Shown here: positions 32,486-42,529 of the stretch, piece after piece
Numbering within the stretch: position 1 is the stretch's first letter
Layout: every line of letters starts with the position of its first letter
Source of the DNA: Hemerocallis citrina
Taxonomy: Eukaryota; Streptophyta; Magnoliopsida; Asparagales; Asphodelaceae
Direction of reading: 5' to 3'
Length of the DNA: 64,000 bases
Assembly: GCA_017893485.1 (NCBI GenBank)
Contig: JACEHZ010000596.1
Span: 372,001 to 436,000, forward strand
Made by a program: the position numbers and the translations under genes
The notes under the pieces: generated by a model
Databases searched by the model: none
Seen by the model: only the letters and a program-made list of their open reading frames with translations
What the model was told of the DNA's origin: nothing

Positions 32486-33100
32486 CTACTTAACCTGTTA
32501 TTGTGAATAACGGGTTAAGTGATCTTAACCCGTTATTCACAAGAAAGGGTTAAGTAGATAGATATTGGCAGAATATTATGAAAACTTGGGCAAAGTCCTA
32601 CCAATATCTCTCTGCTTAACCCGTTGTTATGGATAACAGGTTAAGCAAACTTAACCCGTTAACCCCAATAACGGGTTAAGTGGAGAGATATTGGTAGTCC
32701 ATTATGATGACTTTATATGTAGATGGATAAAATACTGCCAATATTGCTCTACTTAACCCGTTATTGTGAACAACAGGTTAAGTGATCTTAACCAGTTGTT
32801 CATAATAACGGGTTAAGTAGAGCGATATTGGCAGTACTTTGGTCTGTAGGGGATAAAGGACTGCCAATATCGCTCTTCTTAACCCGTTGTAGTGAATAAC
32901 GGGTTATGTGATCTTAACCCGTTGTTCACAATAACGGGTTAAGAAGAGCGATTTGGCAGTACTTTATTAAGACTTGGTCTATAGGCTTCTAAAGGACTGC
33001 CAATATCTCTCTATTTAACCCGTCATCATGAATGATGGGCTAAACTCAATTAACCAGTTATCGTCAATAACGGGTTAAGTATAGAGATTTGTGCAGCACT
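32486..33100. repeat. Array of five double-hairpin units
   Basis: Units at 32486-32575, 32597-32699, 32734-32837, 32860-32962 and 32996-33099 are spaced 110-137 bases apart. Each is an outer palindrome (ACTGCCAATATCTCTCT.. with its complement ending TTGGCAGTAC) enclosing two inner palindromes CTTAACCCGTTATTGTGAA..AACGGGTTAAG. The units match those at 29451-29692. The single hairpins in the outer MULE TIRs use the same TTAACCCGT core. Confidence 0.8.
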
Positions 33101-33486
33101 TTTGTTTGTGTTTGGCTCTATACATTTTTGTTGATACAAATACAACTTCACCAAATTTTGTTCACAAATTCAGATCACATCAATGTATATAATACAACAG
33201 ATAACTTCACAAGAATTTTAAAGCATACAAATGTACAATGTCAACCAAACCATATAATTAATTCAAATCAATACAATTATCCAAAATTTACACAAAATTA
33301 TACATATAAAGTTGCACATGTCCAAAATAAAAAAATAATATTAATAAAGGCATTCTTCACGTTGGTTTGCACAGCATGCCCGGTATTTACCTACAACAAT
33401 TTATCAACATAGAAACAAACTATGCATTAGTTATTGGAATAACAAAATCAACAACCAAATGCTAAACTACTAAAGAGTATTGAATA

Positions 33487-35726
33487 CTACCGTTTACGGC
33501 CACGCGGCTTACGACCGCTTGGTGTGAATTGATCGGGCGGGTTCCGCTTACTTTGAGAATTTCACCGTCTGCCTTTTGTCCCGGGGGATTCAGGGTCATC
33601 CGACCATTGCTCCATTTCAACTTCTTCAGGATTTTGCTGTTGTTGCACTTGTTGTGGCTCGGCGATGTGAATTTTCTGCCTTGTCACGCTCTTTCGCCTA
33701 GAATCCGTTGCTGTCACGTTGGCTTTCAAATACGCCTCAAGTTGCGGACCTTCACCCGCGTCCTCTAGAGAATGACGGCACGACGTTAGCATCTCGTGCA
33801 TTATCTCCTTAAAGCTCTCGGGTACCTTACTCTTCAAGACGCGAGCAGCTGTTCGAACGTTCTCCCATGTATTTTCAATCTACATTTGGTTCACAATTTC
33901 AATTTAAACAACATGCATACTTAACACATCACTCACCTCAAATTACAGTACATGCATACCAACTATATGAAATTTGACTCACCATTTTTCGATATGTCTC
34001 AGCCTTTGGTTGGTACATCGGCTGGGAGGAGGAATATGCCGGAGCTGGTTCTACCTGGGTTGGGGAAATTAGAATCTGTACACCGGCTGGTACAGTGGCC
34101 TTTGGAGAAACATAGAACCGTGTTACCCGCTTGTACCACATCATGTATATCTGTTGGAGGGAGCCATCATACGGTATCGCGACGAACATCATATTCGGTA
34201 TCATTTGACGCCGCATGGTGTTCCAGTTGGCTACATGGTAATGATGGTAGCCCAATCGAAGTTGGGCACTCGTCCCGTTTCCCTCACCGCATACAACTTT
34301 TTATCATAACACCTGACATCTGGAATCTTTTGTTGATATCCAAATTGCCGCATCACTCTATGAGGATACTGGAACTCGACAACTCTAAAATTCATAAGTG
34401 GTGCAGCCGTCAACCAAAGGGCATTGTCTAAATAGACCGGTGGAACCCTTTGCAACCTGGCGGTCGAGTACGGTTCCCAATTGACGAACTCGTCCTACAG
34501 GTTATCTAACTCATCTCTGTAGTAGGTTAAAGATTGGCATGGGTTATTGATCCACATGTGCCGCCCCACCCAATATGCTCCTAGAGGAGGTAACAACTCC
34601 GGCACCCCCGGGTCGGCCAACCAATCCGGTGTAACCTCAATAATACGGGAACATCCGATGTGGATGCATTCCCAACTCCAGATCTACAATAGCACCATCG
34701 GGCCACCCATTTGTACGCCACCTAAAGAACATGTGCACAAATTCCTATATAGTAGCGCTAGTGTCGCACTCCTCCAACTGAAATGGCCCGCATAACAGAA
34801 ATCTTCCAACAACCGTAGGTACATTAGCAGCACGGTTGATCCGGATGAGTTCGGAAAGATCACTCCCCCTATCATACTAAAAATGTATGCACGTGCATAG
34901 TAGGTTAGGGTTTGCTCGTCCGAATCGGGGGCCAAATAATCCTCCTCGAACTGAAATTTCAACCAACTGATGTACAGTGATTTACTATCGAAAATTTCAT
35001 CCATAACTTCAGCTTTTGCTTTATCTTTCACAGCTTCTATTTGTTCATACAATAAATCTTCATCAATATATGCAGGAACATTATCGAGGATTTCTTTTTC
35101 AACGGCCTCTCTTCTTTGGAGAACTATCAACTGGAGGTTGATACCGAGCAAATCACGAACAACTTCAACTCGATCGAAGTCCATGTTTCCCATCATGGCG
35201 ACCCCATCTATTGGTAGCCCAGTTATCATTACCACATCTTGGAGGATCACAGTTATCTCACCCACTGGTAGGTGGAATGTGTGTGTCTCCGGCCTCCACC
35301 GCTCGACAAGAGCTATAAGTAGCGACCGATCTAGCTTCAGTGAACCCATGAATTTTGCTCCGTAGAAACTGACCTCCACTAAGTATGGCGTGATATGGGG
35401 TCAAAAGGAAGAACCGCGTGCTTCCGGAATTTATATTTCTTATCAGACTCATTCCATACGGCTTCAGATCGGTGTTTGGGTTGCAAGGTGAGTAATTTTG
35501 TGTCCACGGGTTCAAGTGGTGTAACGGGAACCGAGGACGACGGACCTACCTCAGCAGATGTAGATTGACGGCTACCAACCTACACAAATAAAGATAACAA
35601 ATGTTATTATTGAGATAATATTACATATTCGTATTTAAAACAAATAATAATTATCAATCTTACCTTAGTAGTTGGTGCGCCACTAGCGGTACCGGACGGG
35701 CTTCTTGGTTGCCTTGTTCTAGCCAT
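33487..35726 (-). pseudogene. Plant mobile domain (PMD) protein gene remnant
   Basis: Exon 1 is 35726-35664 (MARTRQPRSPSG.., 21 codons, donor GTAAGA). Exon 2 runs 35579-33983 and exon 3 33879-33487, with consensus splice sites. The core carries the PMD signature: LDRSLLIALVERWRPETHTF, HLPVGEITVILQDVVMITGL, PIDG, then YFSMIGG-like and FCYAGHFSWRSATLALLYRN. Later come PPVYLDNALW, VVEFQYPHRVMRQFG and YDGSLQQIYMMWYKRV. The tail is basic (SGRKPRGRKR), likely nuclear. It is broken by a one-base shift near 35385, further shifts between 34690 and 34230, and TGA at 33562-33564. PMD genes (MAIN/MAIL1 relatives) are known as both host genes and transposon cargo. Being inside the MULE TIRs, this copy is cargo. 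Confidence 0.85.
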
Positions 35727-35839
35727 TTATCTATGTACCAAAAAATTTAAATGTGGTTGGTACGCGTTACATCCAGTTATTTATCATCAATAAACATACC
35801 GAGATTATAGGAAAAAATACACAAATGACAACAAAAAAA

Positions 35840-38143
35840 AGTAGTAAAAGTCAAATTGGTCGGATTCACGTAGCACAAGTCACCCCAACTTGTGGAAATG
35901 AGTTTCAACTCTCGGTTGGAAAGATACGGGCATGTACCGCTTTTGGTTGTAAAAAAACTCAAATAAATCGATACACGGCCGTATATTTCGAACCGTGAAT
36001 CGAAACTCACTTCTACATGTTGGGGTGGATTGTGTTGCGTGAGATCAGCTTACTCGCAAAGTTTCATATTTTTTGGAGGCCGTTTGCAAGGTTTTCAACT
36101 CTAACCACACTAAAAATATTCTAAGTCATTAACTTCTAATGCGAGGAACGTGAGAAAACCGCACAAACGGGATCCAAAAATTTATAAAACTTTTCAACTT
36201 GGTCGAATTCACGTAGCGCAAGCCATCCGAACTTGTAGAAGTGAGTTTCGACTCACGGTTTGCGAGATACGTCCGTATACCGCTTTATTAGGTTTTTTTA
36301 AACCAAAAGTGATACACGGCCTTATATCTCAAACCGTGAATCGAAACCCACTTCTACAGGATGGCTTGTGCTGCATGAGATCAACCTACTCGCAAAGTTT
36401 CGTATTTTTTGGAGGCCGTTTGTAAGGTTTTCAACTCCAACCGCACTAAAAATATTCTAAATCATTAACTTCTAATGTGAGGAACGTGAGAAAACCGCAC
36501 AAACGGCATCCAAAATTTATAAAACTTTTCAACTTATTCGAATTCACAAAGCGCAAGCCACCCGAACTTGTACAAGTGAGTTTCGACTCACGGTTTGCGA
36601 GATATGTCTGTATACCGCTTTATTAGGTTTTTTTAAACCAAAAGCGATACACGACCCTATATATCGAACCGTGAATCGAAACCCACTTCTACAAGTTGTG
36701 GTAGCTTGTGCTACGTGAGATCAACCTACTCGCAAAGTTTCGTATTTTTTGGAGGCCGTTTGCAAGGTTTTCGACTCTAACCGCACTAAAAATATTCTAA
36801 ATCATTAACTTCTAATGCGAGGAACGTGAGAAAACCATACAAACGGCATCCAAAATTTATAAAACTTTCCAACTTGGTCGAATTCACGTAGCGCAAGATA
36901 CTCAAACTTGTAGAAATGAGTTTCGACTCACGGTTTGCGAGATACGGCCGTATACCGCTTGATTAGATTTTTTAAACCAAAAGCGATACACAACCTTATA
37001 TCTCGAACCATGAATCGAAACCCATTTCTACAAGTTGGGGTGTTTTGTGCTGCGTGAGATCAACCTACTCGCAAAGTTTCGTATTTTTTGGAGGCTGTTT
37101 GCAAGGTTTTCAACTCTAACCGCACTAAAAATATTCTAAGTCATTAACTTCTAATGCGAGGAACGTGAAAAAACAGTACAAACGACATCCAAAATTTATA
37201 AAACTTTTCAACTTGGTCAAATTCACGTAGCGCAAGCCACTCGAACTTGTAGAAGTGAGTTTCGACTCACGGTTTGCGAGATATGGCCGGGTACCGCTTT
37301 ACTTGGTTTTTTTCAACCAAAACAGATACGCGGCCGTATCTCTCGAACCGTGAGTCGAAACTCACTTCTAAAACTTGGGGTGGCTTGTACTACGTGAGAC
37401 CAACCTACTCGCAATGTTTTGTATCGTTTGCAGGGTTCTCAACCATAACCGCAGTGAAAAGTTTCTAAATAATTTCGTCTATACAATTCTAGTTCTACAA
37501 ATTACTAAGGCAAACAAAAATTTTCGGCAATTGAATATATTAAAAGTCTTCCTAATTCTATATCTACAAATTACTAAGGCAAACAATTTTTTGCCCGCTT
37601 TCTAAATAATTTAGTATACACAAATTAAAAAATAAATACAAATATATCTACTGAGGTAAAGAAATAGTCAATACCTTACAAAATAAGTCCAAATTTAGCC
37701 AATGATTCAATTTGGGGTCGAAGTAGGGTTTCGATTTGCTTTCGAAGAGGGGATGAGAGATTTGGATTTTAATGTTTGGAGTAGATATTGGGAGAGATGA
37801 GGGGGAGCGGACGGAGGGGGACAAATTTGTGTTTAGATCAAGGATTAGGGTTTTCGTCACTTTGGGTTCGGTGAAGAAACGAGGGAGAGAGTGGGAGAGA
37901 GTCGTTGAAGAAGATGATCTGTATGCAGATCTAAATGAATTTAGAGTGCCTTAACCCGTTCTTGGGAACGACGGGTTAAGGCTAAAATTTTTAATAATAT
38001 TTAGCCTTAACCCGTCGTTCCCAGTGATGGGTTAAGGCAAAATATTATAAAAAATATATGGGCCATCGGATCAAAGATCCAACGGCCCAGATTAAAGTTC
38101 GCACGGGTCTGTGCACAGACCTGTTTACAACGGAAGAAGACTC
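35840..38143 (-). repeat. Right long terminal inverted repeat of the MULE
   Basis: The inverted counterpart of the left TIR, with about five ~340-base units (35840-37450) and then the outer 600-700 bases. It has an additional GTTAACCC-type hairpin: two copies lie at about 37950-37980 and 38003-38036 where the left TIR has one. The extra unit and hairpin make the right TIR about 300 bases longer. Confidence 0.8.
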
Positions 38144-38358
38144 ATATAGATATATATATATATACACACTAACTAGTAGTTTACACGTGCGATACACGTT
38201 TTAATAAATATATAGTTTTTTAAAATAATAATTTAGACGTAGTCTTGATTTGAACCTAAGACCTACTTTATAATAGTTATGCACGTGTGTTACACGAGTT
38301 GATAGATTGACAAAACATTTAAAAATGACACTAAGGCCTTCTCCCATTATAATATTAT
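38144..38358 (-). mobile_element. Helitron-like short element, minus strand
   Basis: CTAG at 38173-38176 followed by the tail TAGTTTACACGTGCGATACACG, and a far end near 38358 reading on the minus strand TAATATTATAATGGGAGAAGG. It matches the 10209-10412 family. A TA run separates it from the MULE end. Confidence 0.5.
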
Positions 38359-38360
38359 AT

Positions 38361-38547
38361 CTACATCTACGAAAATTACTTAAGCATCATACTCTTAAAT
38401 TTAGAAAGGATTTAAGAAACTCCGACCTAATGAAGAGTAGTAGAAGCAAAAATTCCTAGAAAGAAACTCCAAGCGAAACTCCAATTTGGCCTCCTCGAAT
38501 TCCGCGCACCAAGAGAAACTCCAAGCTCCATCTTTCGGCCAAGCAAC

Positions 38548-38629
<82 letters not shown>

Positions 38630-38930
38630 CCACACACACGCACACACACACACACACACACACATGTAGATTCACGTATATATAATTATGGGAATGTGCC
38701 ATGAGTTGGTCACTGTTCATGAAAATGAAGTTAGGAGCTTTCTGTTGCTTGGCCGAAAGATGGAGCTTGGAGTTTCTCTTGGTGCGCGGAATTCGAGGAG
38801 GCCAAATTGGAGTTTCGCTTGGATTTTATTTCTAGGAATTTTTGCTTCTACTACTCTTCATTAGGTCGGAGTTTCTTAAATCCTTTCTAAATTTAAGAGT
38901 ATGATGCTTAAGTAATTTTCGTAGATGTAG
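38361..38930. repeat. Long near-identical inverted repeat with microsatellite loop
   Basis: The arm 38361-38549 (CTACATCTACGAAAATTACT .. GGCCAAGCAACAG) is mirrored by 38741-38930, with only a few differences (for example AGAAAGAAACTCC against AGAAATAAAATCC). The loop of about 190 bases holds a TA run (about 38549-38622) and a CA run (about 38630-38664). Transcription would give a hairpin with about 190 base pairs. No coding sequence; the frames there are microsatellite peptides. Confidence 0.9.
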
Positions 38931-41360
38931 TATGCGTTGTTAAATTTATATTACCTTTATGTGATGCATATTTTACTGATATCTAGAAATTTAGTAGTTA
39001 ATAAATGTGGAAGAATGCATGGAACAAAAAAATTGCAATGTGAAATTGCTATGTAGACAAACTACAATTTTTATTAGAGTAATTTAAATTGATATCATGC
39101 AAATTGTAGTATACCATAATTAGATTTTGTAGATGAAATGTATGTGTATGTGAAAGGGATAAAATTATGCCTTATTTGGGATAAATTACAATTATATGGA
39201 GATGTGAAAATTTCTCCATCAACTCAAATAATAATTAAATGAAATTACGTTCATGCTATTTTGTTATAAAGAGTAGTAGTGTTAATTGATGTGTATAAAA
39301 GTTCTCATAAATTACTAATTTGAAATTATTGGGTATGGATTCACCTTATTATAAATAAAATTAGTATAAAATCGTCTTTGAGAATGTGGACATGTATTTT
39401 TATGAACAAATATTTTGAGACAAAAGGTAGAAATCGAAATTTATGAATGAGTTAAAATATAGCGGGAAACAGAGAGTCAGATTATACAAAATCCAACTCA
39501 TTTTGTGACAGTTAGTCACTTGAGACCAGTTGGTCTTCGGGTGTAATTTGGATCTGTTACTATTCATGTGCGGAGGCTCTGGCCTGAGTTCGAGTCTGGT
39601 TAGAGAGTGTTTTTTTTTTCTTTTGAAAATTCAATTTAACTCAAATCTAAAGACTAAACCTTAAATATAAAGTAAGTCCCCATTTAGACAGTAGTCATTC
39701 TTGGACTTACTGGTCTTTGTGTGTGTTTTAAAACTGTTACTGTTCACAAACGGGTTGGCTCTTAGTTTTGGGTTCGAACCTGACCTTGGCCATTTTGATT
39801 TTTCTTTTTGATTTTTCTTGATATATTGAGTTTTAAGTGAAATAAAAATTGGGAAAAATTCTATTTAATTCTCTAAAATTGTTTTGACTTTATAAAAATT
39901 ATTTCTACAATATTTTGATATATTTTGTGAGTATTGAAAGAGGATTTTTAAATTAAATATTGTTGAAGGACTCGAATTTATTTGATTAAAAGAATTAGAA
40001 GTGATTTTCATATTGAAAATGTCACTCTTTCATAATTAAAAAAAAAAAGTTTGGAATGCAATTATTTTCTTCATGATGAGATTTTGTAATTATTAACACT
40101 TGATTAAGATTATTTGAAATGCACACAATGTTATGAATGATTAAATTGATAAAAAAAAGTCGAAATGAGATACTTCATGATATGAGATTATAAAGAAATG
40201 TTTCTCTTTGAGAAAGAGATTTTGAATAAAGAAATTAAAATGTTATTTTGAGATTGAATATAACTTATTGTTGATCTCTAGAAAGAGAGTTGTTGAAATC
40301 TAGAGGCTAGGCGAGACCCTAGTGACCGGTAGTTTTATTAATGATTTTGAGAGCTAACCAGTGTGGGTTGAACATCCCTTGAGAAGTAGCCAGTTAGGCT
40401 GACTGTCTCTTTATTTTGGTTTTAGTCCGGTAGGGTGAGCTAGCTCTAGGTTGTGATGATTTTCTTCTAAAAACAAACTAAAAATGTAAGGACTACATTA
40501 TAGTGGAGATGTGATGAAAGTAAGAGAAAAACACAAGTATGAGAGTCATCAGATCTATGGTGTGAGAGTGTTCAGAGGATGTCCACATGATGCGTCATGT
40601 TAGGGCGTGGATCCTTCTCCAGGATATCGTACCGTTGGTGATGCCTGTGGGGTGTTTGGTGACTACGTAGTGCCATCGTTCCATGGCAGAGGTGAATTGT
40701 CCATAGGATGCCTGCATGATGCGTCATGTAAGTGTGTGGGATTCTCTCCAGGATGTCTGGACATGGGCTCATAACTCATAGAACACCTAGGATACTTACT
40801 GTAGTTACCGTAGTAGTTTAATTCATGGAGAGGGATCCAACCCTACAAGATGAAGTGCGATTAAGGGCATGCCCTTGGACCTATGTAGTATGAGATGCAT
40901 AGAATCCAAACAAGTGCGCATTAGTGTCATTTAATATAAATAGCTGCATTAAGGATTAAGCCCATGACATCAATAGGATAGTCTCTCTTTAGCTTTGTTT
41001 GTGATCAAGTTTGTGTTTGTTAAAGTATTTAAGAACCGTTATACCCTCGGCATAGTGAGGATGATCGTGTATAATATTTCGTCGGATGTAAGCAACTGAC
41101 GTCCCCACAGATTCATATGCAAGACTTGGAGTTTACAAGAAGATATAAAGATGAATTTGATGCTGATGATTACTTAAATGCTAAAGTTGTTACAATTATA
41201 CATTTGTCATTGTTGTATTTCATTTACTTTCCGCTGTGTGTTGATGTAAAAAACTCTGATGTAAATAAAGTTTTAAATTTCTTGTAAAATTGTACGAAAT
41301 GAAGTGTAAAGATCCTGTGGAACTTCGAATTCAGGCTTATTTGAAATTCGGGGTGTTACA
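38931..41360 (+). repeat. Gypsy-type LTR remnant
   Basis: The block ends TTCGGGGTGTTACA at 41360, the typical end of a plant gypsy LTR. Its second half shares layout and words with the solo LTR at 48945-52931 (GTCCGGTAGG..CTAGCTCTAG, AGTGGAGATGTGATGRAA, AATGCATAGAATCC.AACAAGT). I cannot find the left end. Within it, 39500-39620 and 39680-39790 are diverged copies of one sequence, each with a GTTCGAnnCT motif. No coding sequence. Confidence 0.5.
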
Positions 41361-41399
41361 AGGGATGATGATAGAATATTTATTTAATATTGATTTTTG

Positions 41400-41612
41400 G
41401 GTTTTTTTAACGAGTCCGGGTTGGGTCTCTTTTGAGTGGACCTGGACCCAGACACGAAAGTACAACATGTCTTATTTTAGGACCCGGACCCGGACCCGGA
41501 TAGGATGGGTCGGTTCCGGTCCAATGCCAGGTCCAGGTCGGATCCGGATTTCGGGTATTTATACCAATGCTATCCACAATGGTTGTAATAAAAATGCATT
41601 TTCTTTCTTTTC
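41400..41612. repeat. GGACCC-rich repeat patch
   Basis: GACCCGGACCCGGACCCGGAT and related words, ending TATACCAATGC. A reverse-orientation relative is at 24082-24235. The 3' side borders the LINE poly(A) end. Confidence 0.4.
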
Positions 41613-42205
41613 TTTTTTTTTTGATAATAATCATATAGAGTCAACCGACTCCACCCTAGAAATAAAATATAAAAGAAATATAATAGTAGCTTACGGAACG
41701 AATGATTACAAGGAGTAATACAAAGCTACAGGAAAATGAATAATTACAAAATTAGCGTATGCAAATGGTAGCTAAGATGGTTGCCAATAACTCGGAACGA
41801 CGCAGTCGGCAGCAAAGAAACAAAATACAGCCCCAAAAAAAGCCGAAGCAAGGGGGCAGTCCCCAACCTGAAAGCATGCCGCAAACACAAAACACAACAC
41901 AAAGCAAAATTCGAAGATAGTAAATGCTGCAGAAAGAGTAAGCATACAGCTAATAAACAACACAATGAATGTAACGTCTAAATTAAGCTCCACTCGAATA
42001 AAACAACCAGCACCATCATAATAACAGAAAGATGATAAGACAAACCAGCAAAGACTAAAACAAGTAGTCCAGAATACATAAACATAAAGAAAGGATACAT
42101 AACCTGAACAAAGTAGTGACTGGTAAATAGAAGTTAAGATAATAGGGCCAGCCATATGAAAAGCAAACATACAGAAGAAGAAGAATATAAAACAAAAAGA
42201 GAGGG

Positions 42206-42529
42206 TAAAGAAGAAATGAAATTGTAAATAACTTGATTATTTGTTATTAGTATGTGGTAGTATATATACAACTTACCAGATCTGATCACAATAACAGATC
42301 TCCACTAATTTAGTGCTAGAATCAAGCTAACAGATTCCTACTGATTCTCCACTAATCAATACAACTTACCAAATCTGATATTGGAGTAAATCAAGCTAAC
42401 AGATTCTCCACTAATCAATACAACTTACCAGATCTGATATTGGAGTAAATCAAGCTAACAGATTCTCCACTAATCTCTCTGTCAACAGATTTACCAAACT
42501 GAGTATCAATCTAATTATTATTATTGATA
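42206..42529 (-). repeat. 3' LTR of the GAGGG copia element
   Basis: 324 bp. It contains an internal tandem duplication of about 60 bases (TCTGATATTGGAGTAAATCAAGC.. repeated). Borders are set by the TSD and by where similarity to the other LTR ends. Confidence 0.95.

Larger units (their letters stand above)
25891..38143. mobile_element. 12.3-kb Mutator-like element with FAR1-type transposase and PMD gene
   Basis: The outermost sequences are inverted copies. GAGTCTTTTTCCGTTGCAAA at 25891 pairs with the complement of the right end at 38143, and the match continues for about 2 kb inward on each side. The content is the transposase remnant at 27968-29372 (+), hairpin arrays, telomere-like repeats, a nested Harbinger-like element (30659-31726) and a PMD gene remnant at 33487-35726 (-). 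A 9-bp TSD is expected, but both flanks are TA-microsatellite (GTATATATA and ATATAGATA, 7 of 9 alike), so I cannot confirm it. Long TIRs and a MULE/FAR1 transposase identify the superfamily. Confidence 0.82.

Noticed and set aside
32486..33100. Regular repeat-spacer pattern reminiscent of a CRISPR array
   Set aside because: Units are ~105-bp palindromes in a plant transposon, with no leader or Cas genes; the genome is eukaryotic.
33089..33412. 107-codon plus-strand frame next to the hairpin array
   Set aside because: AT-rich, no domain, and it overlaps the last hairpin unit; likely chance.
38401..38720. Three overlapping frames with VCVCVC and YIYIYI runs
   Set aside because: They read through TA and CA microsatellites in the hairpin loop and are not genes.
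39580..39790. tRNA-like GTTCGAnnCT motifs (also near 8722)
   Set aside because: No A box at the right spacing and no cloverleaf can be drawn; they lie in LTR or Helitron-like repeats.
41744..42170. Cys/Phe-rich minus-strand frames
   Set aside because: They lie in the 3' region of the LINE with no known domain; probably non-coding 3' sequence.
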